A model generated the notes under the pieces. The model searched no databases. It was given only the letters and a program-made list of their open reading frames with translations, and was not told the origin of the DNA. Both the position numbers and the translations under genes were made by a program. This document shows, one piece after another, positions 44,690-56,544 of a DNA stretch of 64,000 nt (position 1 is the stretch's first letter; the number at the start of each line of letters is the position of its first letter). The stretch is from Caenorhabditis remanei (lineage: Eukaryota; Nematoda; Chromadorea; Rhabditida; Rhabditidae), in the NCBI RefSeq assembly GCF_010183535.1, contig NC_071329.1, positions 3,348,001 through 3,412,000 of the forward strand. Reading direction: 5' to 3'.

Positions 44690-46232
44690 TACCAGATGGT
44701 TCGGTTTTCCTAATCGACAGTCCCATATAGCCTTGAAATTCCGTTCGCGGCCTAGAATCCCCAAAAGTTCGGCCACCAAGTGTGTGTACTCTCCGCACCC
44801 CTTTATCCCAATCTAGTGCAGTCGTTAGACAGCCTTCTCGCCTCTCGTCTCTCTCCGTCCTCACCTCCCCTATCCCAAAACATTTTTTTCCCACCGTCCG
44901 TCATTGCTTTTTCAAATCTGACCTCTCTTACTACTAGAAAACAGAATATCTCTCTCTCTCTCAAATCGACCAATTTCAGTGCAAAACAGTGCGATTTTTG
45001 AGCTGTCCCCTCAAAATGATCATAACTCTCTAGAAAGTGTCTAAACAAAAAAGTCGTTCATTACAAAATTGGGGTTCTACTTTTGATTTTTGTTATCCTT
45101 TAAAAAGTTTTCTTGATGGGACAATCACTGATACCGTAACACAATCTTAAAATTGGACACTTTCAACTGAAAACGACCTGAGTTGCTAGAAAAGTTATGC
45201 TAATTTGAACTTCGCAATTTCTGCTCAAATTATCCAAAAATGGAATATTTAACGTGATATAACTTTGCAGCGTAAGATCTCCCGTACAGATCATCTTCCT
45301 CAAAGCCTTATCTCTCCCCATTTCAAGTTTTAGTTATCTATATTAATCGAAATGGTATGTAGTCCAACTTATAGCAAAAATAGACGTCATAATCTTCCTC
45401 CAATCACTGAGGTAGTCTAGAATCTAAAAATCTCAACAAGTACGCTCTAATGATAACGTTCAAAATTTGTACCACGCGCATCAGAAGTCTCGTCTCCTGC
45501 TGTTTTCGCCCTTGGGTGTCCTTCTTGATTAAAAACATTTTTTCCCGCCCGTCGCTTTTTTCAAATCTGACCTCACAAAAAGGGTCTACAGCTTTTTCCC
45601 TCAGGAAACTGAGTATATGACTGGAAAGCTGAAAACGTCCAGTTTTCAGAAAAATCTGATATCCTGATTCATTTGGTGGCCTAGAATCCCAAAATCCCAA
45701 AAAGTCCAGCCATCAACTTTTTCTGTTAACTTAGTTACCAAGAGCAAATTGCGCTCTAATGACAACATTCTGTTCTCCGCAAATGATCGTGGCCTAGAAT
45801 CCCAAAATCACAGAAAGTTCAGCCATCACTCACTTTCCCCATTAGCACAACATTTTATGATACCCCGAGAGCAAGTGCGCTCCAATGATAATGTTTTCGT
45901 CTATAAAGTATCCCTCTTCCCATTTGTCATCATATCGAGTGACTGTCCTCTCCTCTCTTTCCAATTTGATCTACGCGGCCCGCGGCTCTTATTTCTTATT
46001 TCCTGTACGAGTCACACATACACTGTGTCATAAATCTCTGTGCCGACATATTTTATGACCCCCCCCCCCCTTCTCTCCAGCATTCTCTCGTTAACATACT
46101 GACCTTTCTCTCTCAATTATTATCGATTTTTTCATCTTCTCTCGTCGTCTATTTCTCTCATTTTCTCCCACAATTTCAGCTTATTCCAGATCTAATCTCT
46201 TCCGGTCTTCCCCCCGCTCAAAAAGTGCAATA
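44690..46232. other. Intergenic DNA with GTGGCCTAGAATCC words and a partial MITE
   Basis: Right half of a Tc1-like MITE at about 44963-45195 and several GGCCTAGAATCCC repeats (44750, 45680, 45790). No gene supported. The pyrimidine-rich 45930-46230 is upstream of the next gene. Confidence 0.5.
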
Positions 46233-49200
46233 ATGGCCGCCAGAAATATGAACATTATGATGGAGGAGGAGCCGTACGTGAGACCTGTCAAAACGATGGC
46301 CGATAAAATTGCGTGAGTTTGGGGAGGCCACACCCACTTTTTTGATGAAAGCGAGTACATAACTCTCTACCTTCTTTTTGGAAAAGTTGCAGCATTTCTA
46401 GGTTTTTCTATTTCTCAAAAAGTGGGCGGAGTTTGACACCTTATTACCTAAAAACATTATAAATTTTGAGATTGCAAAAGTGGGCGTGACTTAATTTCGA
46501 AAAACTCATTCAGAAACTTTTCGGCCACACCCCGCCCCTTTTTTAAAACTCCGAGATTTTGAAAATTGAAAAAAAAGTGGCCGGAGCTTCCACTCGGACA
46601 CGTCGCTTGCTAAAATTCTGAAATTCAAAGTGGGCGGAGCTTATGAGGATCCTGATATGTAGGTGGAAATTGTGAAGCTAGGAATTAATGTGATCTGACA
46701 AGCCTGAAGAAAAGTGGGCGTGTCTTCAAAATAGAAGCCACGCCCCTTTTCGTTTATTTTCGAGTAATTTCCAAAATTATATATTTTTTCTTTGGAAAGC
46801 CTCGCCCACTTACGCCACTTAGTAATTTTATGGGTATTTTTTTCAAAAAATGGGCGTGGCATAAAAGTGGGCGGAGTCTAGACACGTTTACTTTCGGAAA
46901 CCTTCAGAATTGGGCTGAAAAAACTGACGCGGCCAAAAAGTGGGCGGGGCTCATTTATAGTTTTCGAATCTATGTATAAACTGACGCTACCACCGCTTAT
47001 CTGTCTGAAAGTGGGCGGAGCTTATGAGGCTTCATAAATTACCTCAAAAATCCAATAATCTTGCAGCGAAATCCCGTACGAAGACGAGTTGCTGATCGGT
47101 CCGTGCTATGACAAGGAGCACGAGGAGCTCATCTTCGATCCGAGCAACGAAAATCAATCGGAGCAACATGTGAAGGAATTGATGGAGGCGTGTCCGAATC
47201 TGGATAGAGAGAAGGTGTGTAGCGTTTTTTCCTCACTTCAGGTTTATCAAGCTTGTCACGGGCCCCAAACTAGTTATGCATCAAGAAATTGGATTTTTTA
47301 AATGTAAAATCGTTGAAAAATTCAAAGTACGGGCCATAAAGAATGCGACACTTGCAGTTTATGGTTGAAAATGGTCAACTTCGTGAGTGTGACACGGCCT
47401 CCCTGATAGTCTGACAATACTGATTGTTTATGGACTATACAGCTCACAAATAGAGCTTCATTTTTGTAGTTGACAACTTTTTTGTACGGACACTCCCTAG
47501 AGAGTTATAGTCATTTTAAGGAGGCAGCTCAAAAATCGCACTATTTTGCACTGAAATTGGCAATTACTTCGACAATATGTAACTTGCTAGGGAGCGTCCG
47601 TACAAAAAAAATGGTCAACTACAAAAATGGAGCTCTATTTTTGATCTGTCCAACCCATATAAACTTGAGTTTATCGGACAATCAGGAAATACCGAAATAC
47701 ACAGTCAAAGTTGGTCATTTTCCACTGAAAACAGCCAAAATTGATACCTTTTTGTCCGGAACTGTACCTTTTGTCGGGCCGAGCAAAATCTAAGCCAGGC
47801 GGGACCGAAATTCAACAAATTTGAGACTTATTGATTGGTTTTATTTATTTTCAGGCCCTCCTATGGCTCAGCGAGTTCCCCATCGCCAAGGCGATCCGTC
47901 TAGCCAAGAAGCTCTGCTTCCCGGTCCTGATCCCGACGTATACGGTACCTGGGTTGAGTCAACTCTCCACACAAATGTCGCGAAGCGATCTGGCTCAAGT
48001 TTTGGCGGTCCGAGTGAAGCCTGGGATTGAAGCTGTCCTCCCTGGGCGCGTCTACGTGATCCCGGATGCGAAATTCCAGCAGGACATCGGGAAGAGGTTT
48101 GTCTGTCTGTTTGTCCAGATGTCTTTATTCAGTTTTCTTATTTTCAGCTTCATAATGGGCTTCGACGAGCGCCGTTATGTCAATGCTCCTGGTGCTCCCA
48201 GCCGGAGACCGGTGGCGGATTCTGAAGATGACGAGGAGGATGTTATTCCACCGACACCAAAAATGAAGAAGAAGAAGAATATTGTCAAGAAAAAGAGCAC
48301 TGATAACAAGAAGAATAAGAATAAGAAGCAGGAGAAGAAGGAGAAGACGCCGTCAGTGGTGGTGGTGAAAAAAATTGAGAAGACGTCGGCTATGAAGATC
48401 GAGAAGGCTAAGGACTCTGCCACCACTAAAAAGATAAAAAAGACCAAGGAACCGAAGGCTGGCACCTCTGGAAAGGTTGGTTTGAAACAGACTGTTCTGA
48501 ATCGACGAGCAGTTTTGAAACTTCTGAATCAAAACGTTCCGATATTGGGGATACTAAAACCGTCGATTTAAAAAGAGACTTGGTTCCAACATGATCAGTT
48601 TTGAAATTTAGGGAATCAGCCGGTTTTGAAACGGAAATGGTTCTAAAACGGGATTTTACGAGGTTGATTTGAACCTGATCTAGTTGTAAGCTCGTTTTAC
48701 AAACACCACCCGTTTTAGAACCGTTTTCCATTTCCCATCTAGTCTTTTTTTCTCGTTTTTCCTTTTGAAACTGGTTCGGTTTTAGGGAAGACGGTTACAA
48801 AACAGGCGGTTCCATACCGGAATGGTTCTGAAACAGAAGATTCTGAACGTTTTCAATATCGGGTGGTTTGACGGTTCTGAAACGGGCCGGCTTTATAATC
48901 TATGGTTCTAAAACAGACTATTCTGAAATGTCGACTGTTATAGAACCGTACGCTTTATACCCGCTCAAGAACTGTCTGTTTCAAAGCCACTCGTCATTTC
49001 AGAACCATTTCCGTTTTAAAACTGGCCATGTTAAAACCGCCTTGTTCTGAAATGGACAGGTTTAGTATCTACAGTTTTGAAGTTACAGTACTGGCCATAA
49101 AGAATGCGACACTTGCAGTTTTTATTTGAAAATTGTCAATTTTGTGACTGTGACACGGCCTCCCTGATAGTCTCACAATATCTATTGTTTATTGAGTGTA

Positions 49201-49803
49201 AAGATCACAAATAGAACTTTATTTTAGTAGTGGATAACTTTTTTGTACGGGCACATTCTAAGATGTTACAGGCAATTATTGAAAATAGTTCAAAAACTTC
49301 CCTTTTTAGAACTGAAAATGGGCAACAATTGCGAGAAATTTCTTGTAACTTCTTAGGATATGCCCGTACAAAAAAGTTGTCAACCACAAAAATGAAGCTC
49401 TATTTGTGATCTATACACTCAATAAACAATCGATATTGTAAGACTATCAGGGACGCCGTGTCACACTCACAAAGTTGACCATTTTCAACTAAAAACTGCA
49501 AGTGCCGCATTCTTTATGGCCAGTACTGTATATATTTCAGACGTTTTCGACGTGTCCTGTTTCGAAACTACTCTGTTCTAGAACCGCCATCAGAACCACT
49601 CATTCGCATTCTCATTTTTACAGAAACCATCCACCTCCGCATCCTCGAAAACTGCCAAAACCAAAAAGAAGACTCCATCTGAAACCAAGAAGACCGCCAC
49701 CGTCACTCCAAACAATCAGATGAAGAACGTGAAGCCAAAGAAGCAGACGGCGAGAAGAGTCTTGGCAAGGTGCCAGGAGACGTCTGAGCCAATGGAAGAG
49801 TAA
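46233..49803 (+). CDS. Lys-rich probable nuclear protein, third family member
   Basis: Five exons: 46233-46312, 47067-47214, 47855-48096, 48148-48475, 49624-49803; 325 residues. It shares the conserved region with the tandem pair: NENQSEQHVKELMEACPNL, then LSEFPIAKAIRLAKKL, and the short C-terminal SEPMEE. Exon 3 adds a segment absent from the other two (TYTVPGLSQL to IPDAKFQQDIG). From about residue 180 the protein has an acidic patch (DSEDDEEDV) followed by a long Lys-rich, low-complexity tail. No signal peptide. Probably nuclear. Introns 1, 2 and 4 are swollen by GGGCGGAG words and two MITEs. Family unrecognised. Confidence 0.82.
46313..47066. repeat. Intron 1 packed with GTGGGCGGAGC / CCACGCCC words
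   Basis: More than ten copies of GGGCG(G/T)(A/G)(G/C) in both orientations within about 750 bp, for example GTGGGCGGAGCTT and AAGCCACGCCCCTTTT. The core GGGCGG is the SP/KLF-type GC box. Confidence 0.75.
47335..47764. mobile_element. Chimeric Tc1-like MITE, intron 2
   Basis: The left arm belongs to the GGCCATAAAGAATGCGACAC family and the right arm to the GATACCTTTTTGTCCGG family, joined through the shared TTGTAGTTGACAACTTTTTT core. TA follows the right end. Confidence 0.8.
49086..49528. mobile_element. Tc1-like MITE (CAGTACTGGCC family), intron 4
   Basis: 443 bp. Ends CAGTACTGGCCATAAAG / CTTTATGGCCAGTACTG, TA on both sides. The core centre is ACATTCTAAGATGTTAC-type, not GGGCGGTCCC. The rest of intron 4 (48480-49080) holds GGTTCTGAAAC/GGTTTTGAAAC reiterations. 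Confidence 0.88.
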
Positions 49804-50084
49804 TTCTCTAATACATTCTAATTCTGGTTTAATTCATTCCCTTCCCCGGTAGTGTTTAAAGAAGCATACACATTTTTTAACGGAAAATTGAATGCATTCT
49901 CCTTTAAACATCACCGGTAACTATTACGATACTCTCTAATTTTTATGTTTTTGAAACCCGCGTTTTTTAATATTTGTATTTCCGATTGATTCTGTAATTT
50001 TTTCTCTTTTTTTAATTTGTCTTTCATATCTGTTCAACAATTAAATATCAGTAATATTAATGAATTCATTTTGCTATTTTAGAT

Positions 50085-51040
50085 GTGCTGGTAGGTGGCC
50101 TAGGTCTCGGTGGCCTAGAATCCGACATCTATATGACCTGGGATTCTTGAAATGTCTAGTTTTAAAACATTCCAAAGCCGTTTAAAGTTGGTGACCTAGG
50201 ATTGGGACATGGGTGGCCTGGAACTCCAAACTTCCAAGAACTTGGAAAGTTGGTGGCCTAGTATCCGACTTGGGTGACCTAGATCCCCAAGGCGGTGGCC
50301 TAGAATCCGACACTACTGTATTTTCATGACATAAGTTTCTGAAATTATAGCGGCCTAGAATCCCAAAACCGATGGCCTAGAATTCCAAATTACAGTACCG
50401 GACAAAAAGATATCAAGTTTTGGTTTTTCGACCGTAACTTGTTTCAAATTGGTCGGATTGACTTGAAACTTTGGGAAAACATTTATTGTAGAGTTATTGT
50501 TATATTTAGTTAACATTCTGGGTGAAAAATCATTTTTTACAAGTTTTTTGTAAAATTTTCGAAAATCGTGAAAAATCAAAAATTGGATATTTTTATTTCG
50601 ATGACCGGTGTATCAAAAATAGAGCGTATATTTAGTGTTTATCCCCCTAGGTTTCCAAGTATTGGTGGCCTAGAATCCCAAACTCTTTCTTCGTTTTTTT
50701 CCATCAAATAATTTATTATTGCTGATGCAAAATATAATGGGGAAACTCATTGAAAATGATCAAAAATTTATGGAAGTGAGACGGGTGTAGGAGTAGTAGT
50801 GGTAGTACAGAAAAAAATAGACATAAGAAAAAAATTAGTAATGAGGTGATGAGAAAAAAGAGGAGGCGGGGAGATTTTTAATGGGCGGGAAAATGATTTT
50901 GGCGGGGGAAGAGAGGGAAGGAGGTTGATGGCCTAGGTTTCCAAATGGTGGCCTATAATCCGACATCCATGGCCTAGGTTCCCAAATGGTCATCTTAGAC
51001 CTGTGGCCTAGGTTCCCAAATCCATGGCCTAACTTTTTCC
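50085..51040. repeat. GTGGCCTAGAATCC word-rich region with a solo Tc1-like end
   Basis: About a dozen GTGGCCTAG(A/G) words. A single left end CAGTACCGGACAAAAAG (about 50396), followed by TATCAAGTTTTGGTTTTTCGA, has no matching right end and may be a fragment of a longer Tc1-like transposon. No gene. Confidence 0.65.
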
Positions 51041-51202
51041 CAGCCACAACCAACCTCTTTCATTCCAGGTCCCACACCAAAAATCAAAGCGAAAAAACCA
51101 GTGGATTACCAACTAAACCCGTACACACATATATGGGGGAAATGTGACACCTAATTTTGAGCTAAGAGGTCATAAATAAGCGAAAAATTGTTACACCAGG
51201 GA

Positions 51203-52147
51203 TTACTGTAACCGGTACTCATACGGGTGACGTCGTATCAGGGGTCGGAAATCGAACAGTCCGTTTCGGATGAATCGGTCGTACTTTTCCGTGGAAGGCG
51301 GCTTGTTGTTCACGTACTTGAATATTCGGTTCTGGAAAAAAAAGGTCAAAAGTTTTAAAGTTTTGAATGAATCGCGCTCTATTGGCAATGCTACAGCTCA
51401 GCAAACACGCTCTACTGATAATTGCAAATGCGCTCCATTGAGAACTCACCTCAACACTGGGAAGCGCGGCAATCGACGGATCGTTGTGATAGGTGTCTGA
51501 TGTGGCGAGTCGAAGGAATTGACTCAGTTGCATCGAGAATGCTGAAAATAGTGGAAATTTTTTACAAATTTCTACATTTATATGTTTATCCCCTTCAAAC
51601 AAATATCGGGACCGATATTTTTGGATTGTTGTGGTTTCTAGGTCATCCTATCATTTTCTATGCCGAAATTCAGCAGGTATTGGTTTTCTAGGCCACCCGA
51701 GATTTCTAGGCCATGCGAGTTTTTAATTTTTGAGACCAGAAAGTTTTATGCGAAGTTTGATTTATGGTTTTCGTGCCGTTAGAGTTTTCTAGGCTACGGT
51801 ATTGTTTTCTAGGCCATGAGGAGTTTTCTAGGCCATAAGAGATTTTTAGGCCACGTGGGCCTCCATAATGTTTTCTAGGCCACAAACAGAGTTTTTTGAC
51901 TTTTCGGTTTTCAAGACCCAAAAAAAACGGTCATACCCTGGATTTCTAGGCCAATTTTCCGATTTTTGGGTTTCTAGGCCACGGTCTAGTATTTAAGGAG
52001 TTTGTCAAAATACAGTCGTTTTTTGGTTTCCTAGGCCACTTTTTCTCATGTTCTTCAAATGGCCTAGCTTTTTCTAGTCCTCATTAAAAAAAACGAACCT
52101 TGTGTAAAAATGTAGAAAAGGAAGAGTAGTACTCGTTGCAACCGCAT
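51203..52147 (-). CDS. Short secreted peptide (possible peptide-hormone precursor)
   Basis: Three exons on the minus strand: 52147-52099, 51541-51450, 51331-51203; 89 residues, phases consistent, GT/AG borders (donor 1 is GTTCGT). Exon 1 is almost exactly a signal peptide (MRLQRVLLFLFYIFTQ, cleavage probably near AFS). The mature ~70 residues contain no Cys: SQFLRLATSDTYHNDPS, then KYDRFIRNGLFDFRPLIRR with a dibasic RR site, then HPYEYRLQ. Small size, signal peptide, no Cys and a dibasic site fit a neuropeptide-like precursor, but no known family motif or amidation Gly is evident. Coding DNA lies between TAGGCCAC repeats. Alternative: a secreted structural or defence peptide. Confidence 0.68.
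51640..52075. repeat. TTTCTAGGCCAC words in intron 1 of the peptide gene
   Basis: About ten TTTTCTAGGCCA(C/T) words with AT-rich spacers, lying in intron 1 (51542-52098) of the peptide gene. Confidence 0.7.
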
Positions 52148-52199
52148 TTTCGAGTGAGTGCTGCAGACAGAAATTTTCGGAATTCCTGCAACAAAAAAA

Positions 52200-53400
52200 T
52201 TTCCTGCTTAAAAACGAGAAGAACATGGTTCAATTATTTGATGACCTCACAAGCCACGCCCCTTTTCTGGAAGAAGTGACGAGGGGGGGGTCTTGATTGA
52301 ATCATCAGGTTAGAGGGGGGCGGAAAGAATTTGGAAGAAGAAAAAGAAGAAAAAGGAGAAATGGGTGCAAGAACAAAATGAGAATAGGATTTTCGAAATT
52401 TGTGGGAATTGAAGGAATTTTGCAGTCTAGAGGGTGGGAAAATGTGTGTAAAGTGTACTATGGTCTGGGGAAACCAGACTTGTCAAAAATCGGGCCGGCC
52501 CTGATTCAAAAATGGGTACTCATTTTTTTGACAAACTTTTTCGAAAATCCACATACCTGTTTACCTTCTGATAATTTTTTTAATTTTCAGTCGAAAATTA
52601 AACTTTTTCAAAAAAAATTTCAAAATGGCCCGTAACAAGTTTAGGAGAAACGGATTTTTGTTGTTAAATTTTTTTAAAAAATTTTTAGACAAAGCGTGCT
52701 CTATTGGCAATTGTGATTAGAGCGTGATTGCCGAGCTCTATCGATTATTTATCAGTAGAGCGCCTTTACTTCTCTACAACTCTGCAAACGCGCCCCACTG
52801 ATCGAACTGCAAGTGCGCTCTAATGATAATTTGCTTTTAGTGCGCAAAGGAGCTTTGCAACTACGCTCTAATGAGACTAATCGTGATTTCGAAAAGATAA
52901 TTGACATTTTTTTCAATTTTTTTAAATCAAAAACGTGAACATTATTGATCATTTTTCTGAGTTTATGAAAATTTGACTTTTTCGCGAAAAAATTTAAAGA
53001 AATTTCAAAAAGTTCGAACATTTTTGAGTTTTGAATTTTGGTGCCAAGTACCCTGGCCGGGTATGAATTCTTGAACTATTTTCCCTACAATTTATTTTCT
53101 GAAATTTTCCTTTTTTTCTCAAGTATTTTCCTCAAAAAGCTTTGATACCTACTTAAGAAGTTTTATGTTCGAAAAAAATTTCGAAAATTTTTTTCAAAGT
53201 CCGACCCGTTGCAAGTCTGGTTTCTTAGTCCATGTCAAATTTTTCATGTGAAAAATGTGGATTCTCAAGAAGTGAGTAGTTGACATTCCCGGAGGCCTAA
53301 CTGTAGTGGCCTAGCATTTTCTAGGTCATGAAAACTTAACTTTTGAAAATTATAAATTTGACTGAAATTCTGATGTTAAAAAGGAAAAAAATAAAGTAAT
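52200..53400. other. AT-rich intergenic DNA
   Basis: No gene supported. Scattered GCGCTCTA(C/A)TGA words (about 52690-52870). Runs of A and T recur in 52500-53200 and might be the phased A/T clusters known from Caenorhabditis germline genes, which I cannot verify by eye. Confidence 0.35.
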
Positions 53401-54060
53401 AATTGCCCAGAAAACCTCATTTCTCAAAAACTCGGCCACAGTATACCGAGACCATCAGAAAGCTGAAATCATGAGGATTCTGAATCTGTATTTAAATTGA
53501 ATATATGACTAAAATGAGCTGAGATACACGGATTTAAAGTAAAATCCAAAGTCGAATCTTAAGATAACTGTCAAATTTAGCTCAAATGACTTCCAACGTC
53601 AGAAGTTTGAGGACCCGCCCTTGCGAGCTTTGTAACATTTCAGAATACCAGGTTACAAGCTTGTAATTTATGAAAATTGGTCTTAAAACGTCTTAGAAAC
53701 TGTTCAAAATGCTTAAAAACTTTGAAAAACGCTTCAAAGCACGTAATAATGGCCTAGAAAACCTCATTTTTCAAAAACTCGGCCACAGAATATTTACACC
53801 GTTAAAAAGTTTGAGTCACGAGGATTCCGAATCTGCAGTTAAAATTAATATACGGTCAAAATGGACCAAGTTATAAGACTCTAAGGAACACCTCAAATCG
53901 CCCAAAATACGTAACAAGTAATAATGGCCTAGAAAACCTCATTTCTCAAAAACTCGGCCACCGTATACCGAGACCTTTAGAAAGCTGAAATCATGAGGAT
54001 TCTGAATCTGTATTTCAATTGAATCTACGACAACAATGACCTGAGATACACGGTTTTAAA
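53400..54060. repeat. AATGGCCTAGAAAACCTCATT repeats
   Basis: Three direct copies (about 53395, 53745, 53920) of a unit containing GCCTAGAAAACCTCATTT, CAAAAACTCGGCCAC and GAAATCATGAGGATTCTGAA, spaced irregularly. Confidence 0.7.
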
Positions 54061-54107
54061 TTTAAAAGTAAAATCCAAAAATCACGAAAAACTTTTGTTT
54101 CCTCATA

Positions 54108-54209
54108 TTACGTGTATTCCATTCTTCCGTCAGAACACTTTTTGTAGTCGGATCTCAAGACCACAATCTGTTCTCCTCCCACCTTCTTCTGGCAACCTCC
54201 CGAATGGAA
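54108..54209 (-). other. Candidate orphan exon
   Basis: A non-repeat island. On the minus strand an open frame includes GCQKKVGGEQIVVLRSDYKK followed by CSDGRMEYT and a stop at 54110-54108. TTGCCAG inside it could be an acceptor. On the plus strand the same island is bracketed by TTCTTCCGTCAG and GTGAGTGAG (54134-54219), so either strand might hold an exon. No partner exon found. I do not recognise the peptide. Confidence 0.3.
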
Positions 54210-54685
54210 TTACGTCAGTGTGAGTGAGACTAGATAATATTTTTTAAAGAAAGTTATTACAGGTGAAATGTGAAGAAATGGGGGAACACAGATAACAAAG
54301 GGAACAATAAAAGTAACAGAAATGTCCCTCAGCAAGGAAAATTTTCAAATGAATGAGTTACAGGTGGAAATCGAGGAAACTTCTGGCCAATCATATACGT
54401 ATCATGTACCGACACGACATAATGTCGTAGTTTTCTGTCAAAAAGAAACAGAAAGAAGGAAGAAAAATTTAAAGATCGGGGAGTCGATTTGAATAATTGA
54501 GTGAGGGTGACTGGCATTTCATTTCGGGGACAAAATGTCAGGCGCGGCTCATTAATGGAAATTGGTGTAACAAGAATTGGAGACATTCAAGGCAGTGGCC
54601 TAGGGAAAAGTTAGGTCATCCAGAATCTTAGGGATGTATGGTCTATGTAGAGAGTTGAGACCCCAGGTGAGCGGAATGCAACCTA

Positions 54686-55126
54686 CAGTACCGGGCAAAA
54701 AGCTATCAATTTTTGCCTTTTTCGTTTGAAAACGCCTAACTTTGAGATTGTGTCATGGTAATACTTATTGTCCCATCAAGTAGATTTTAAATGGATCATA
54801 CAGATCAAAAGTAGAACTCCATTTTTGTAGTTGATAACTTTTTTGTACGGACACTCCCTAGAGAGTTATGGTCATTTTAAGGGGACAGCTCAAAAATCGC
54901 ACTATTTTACACTGAAATGGGTCTATTTGAGGGAAAAATCACTTTGACGATCTGGGGAGTGTCGGCACAAAAAAGTTGTCAACTACAAAAATGGAGTTCT
55001 ACTTTTGATCTACAAGATCCACTAAAATCTACTTGATGGAACAATAAGTGTTACCATGACACAATCTCAAAGTTGGACCTTTTCAACTGAAAAAGTCAAA
55101 ACTTAATATAATTTTGAGCGGTACTG
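54686..55126. mobile_element. Tc1-like MITE
   Basis: 441 bp, ends CAGTACCGGGCAAAAAG / TTTTGAGCGGTACTG, TA both sides. Part of the right core arm is deleted (CTGGGGAGTGTCGGCAC). Confidence 0.85.
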
Positions 55127-55199
55127 TATCTGGTATTGAATTGTAGAATTTCAAAACTCTAAAAATTCTAGACCGGGCAAAGTGAAACCATGAAAACTA

Positions 55200-55830
55200 A
55201 GACCATATCCTAACGTTTTAGTGGCCTAACTTCTTAGCAGACTTGCAAAAACTGTGATTTTTTAAAAACTTTTTTAGAAGCATTTTTCTCTCAAGTGAAC
55301 TTTTCTAAAACCTTTGGAACTACAAAAAATTAATCTTGAAAAGTTTTTTCCAAAAAATTTTTTTAAAAACTTTTTTTCAGTAATAAAAACTTCTGGACCG
55401 CGAGGATTTTTTCGGCACAGTCTTGAAAATGTGGAATTTCAGTCAATTTTTCAAATTGCGATAATTGGAGGGTGCAAATAAAATGTCTAATCTCGGGCTC
55501 CGGGTTTCTAACAGTCTAGTGGCCTAACTTTCGAATGGCCTAACTCTCGGTGGCCTAACTTTTTTTCTAGACAGAAAGTTTCTGTAATTTCTTGTTTTTG
55601 ATCTTCAATCTTCAAACAAGAAAAGTTTCTACAACGTGTGGGAGTATTTTGAACAGGTGGAAAAAAAATTATATGATTTTTGACATTTGTCGGAATTCAT
55701 TCTCCTCATAAGCTTCTTACAAACGACCAATATTGAAACCAAGAAAAAAAAATTGTGGTGGGAATTTCGGTGGCTTATAAACTTTTCTAGGCCACAAAGT
55801 TTAGGTGGCCTAGGTTTACCTAGGCCACCC
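55200..55830. repeat. GTGGCCTAAC / TAGGCCAC word-rich region
   Basis: About eight such words. Sequence around 55440-55530 is also related to 59350-59460 (TCAGTCAATTTT, TTTCTAAC(A/G)GTCT). No gene. Confidence 0.55.
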
Positions 55831-56243
55831 TCGACCATCTGGACCAAAAACAGTGAACACCACTCACAAGCCAGACTACTTTCTCACGGTCTTCTATTTT
55901 TGACTACACATCTCACGTCACAGTACCCCCAGATCAAAAAATTTTCCGAAACTCTCAAAAATAGATCTCAAAATAGATAGATCGCACATTTTTCCCCAAT
56001 CTATTTACGTACGTATGTAGCGTTTCGTATTTTCATTTTGTGCAACAAAAAAAATCCCATAATTATAGGGGAGTTCATGGGAAAATACGGAGCTCCTGGA
56101 TTCTGGAGAGTTCTAGAAAATTCTTGAGATAAGAGGGGGAGGGACTGGAAAAAAATAAATGAGTTTAGATACATGTGAAAGTTTGGAAGAATTTTGAAGT
56201 CAATTTTGAATTCGCGTCACGATAATTGAGTTTTGGGACAAAA

Positions 56244-56264
56244 GGGGGGGGGGGGGGAGGGGGG
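56244..56264 (+). repeat. 14-G tract plus 6-G tract
   Basis: G14-A-G6, able to form a G-quadruplex. Confidence 0.9.
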
Positions 56265-56544
56265 TTGAAGTACTAACGGTGGTCTTGAGGGGGGTGAGTC
56301 AGTTCAAAATTTTTTTTTAAATAAGAAATTTTTGACTACGGTGCTCCAAAATCACACTAAGCTTAACCATAGGACAAGTTTGACGGGTCATAACTCGGCC
56401 CACGGATGGATTTAGCATAAATTTTTTCAGATTCGGAATCTAAAAGTTCGAAAGTGAATACACCGGGGGCCAAGTTTTTTGAGTTTCTTGTTGGAAAAAA
56501 GATTCGTTGAAAGACGTCATGTTCCAGCGTCCAGATAGTATTTA

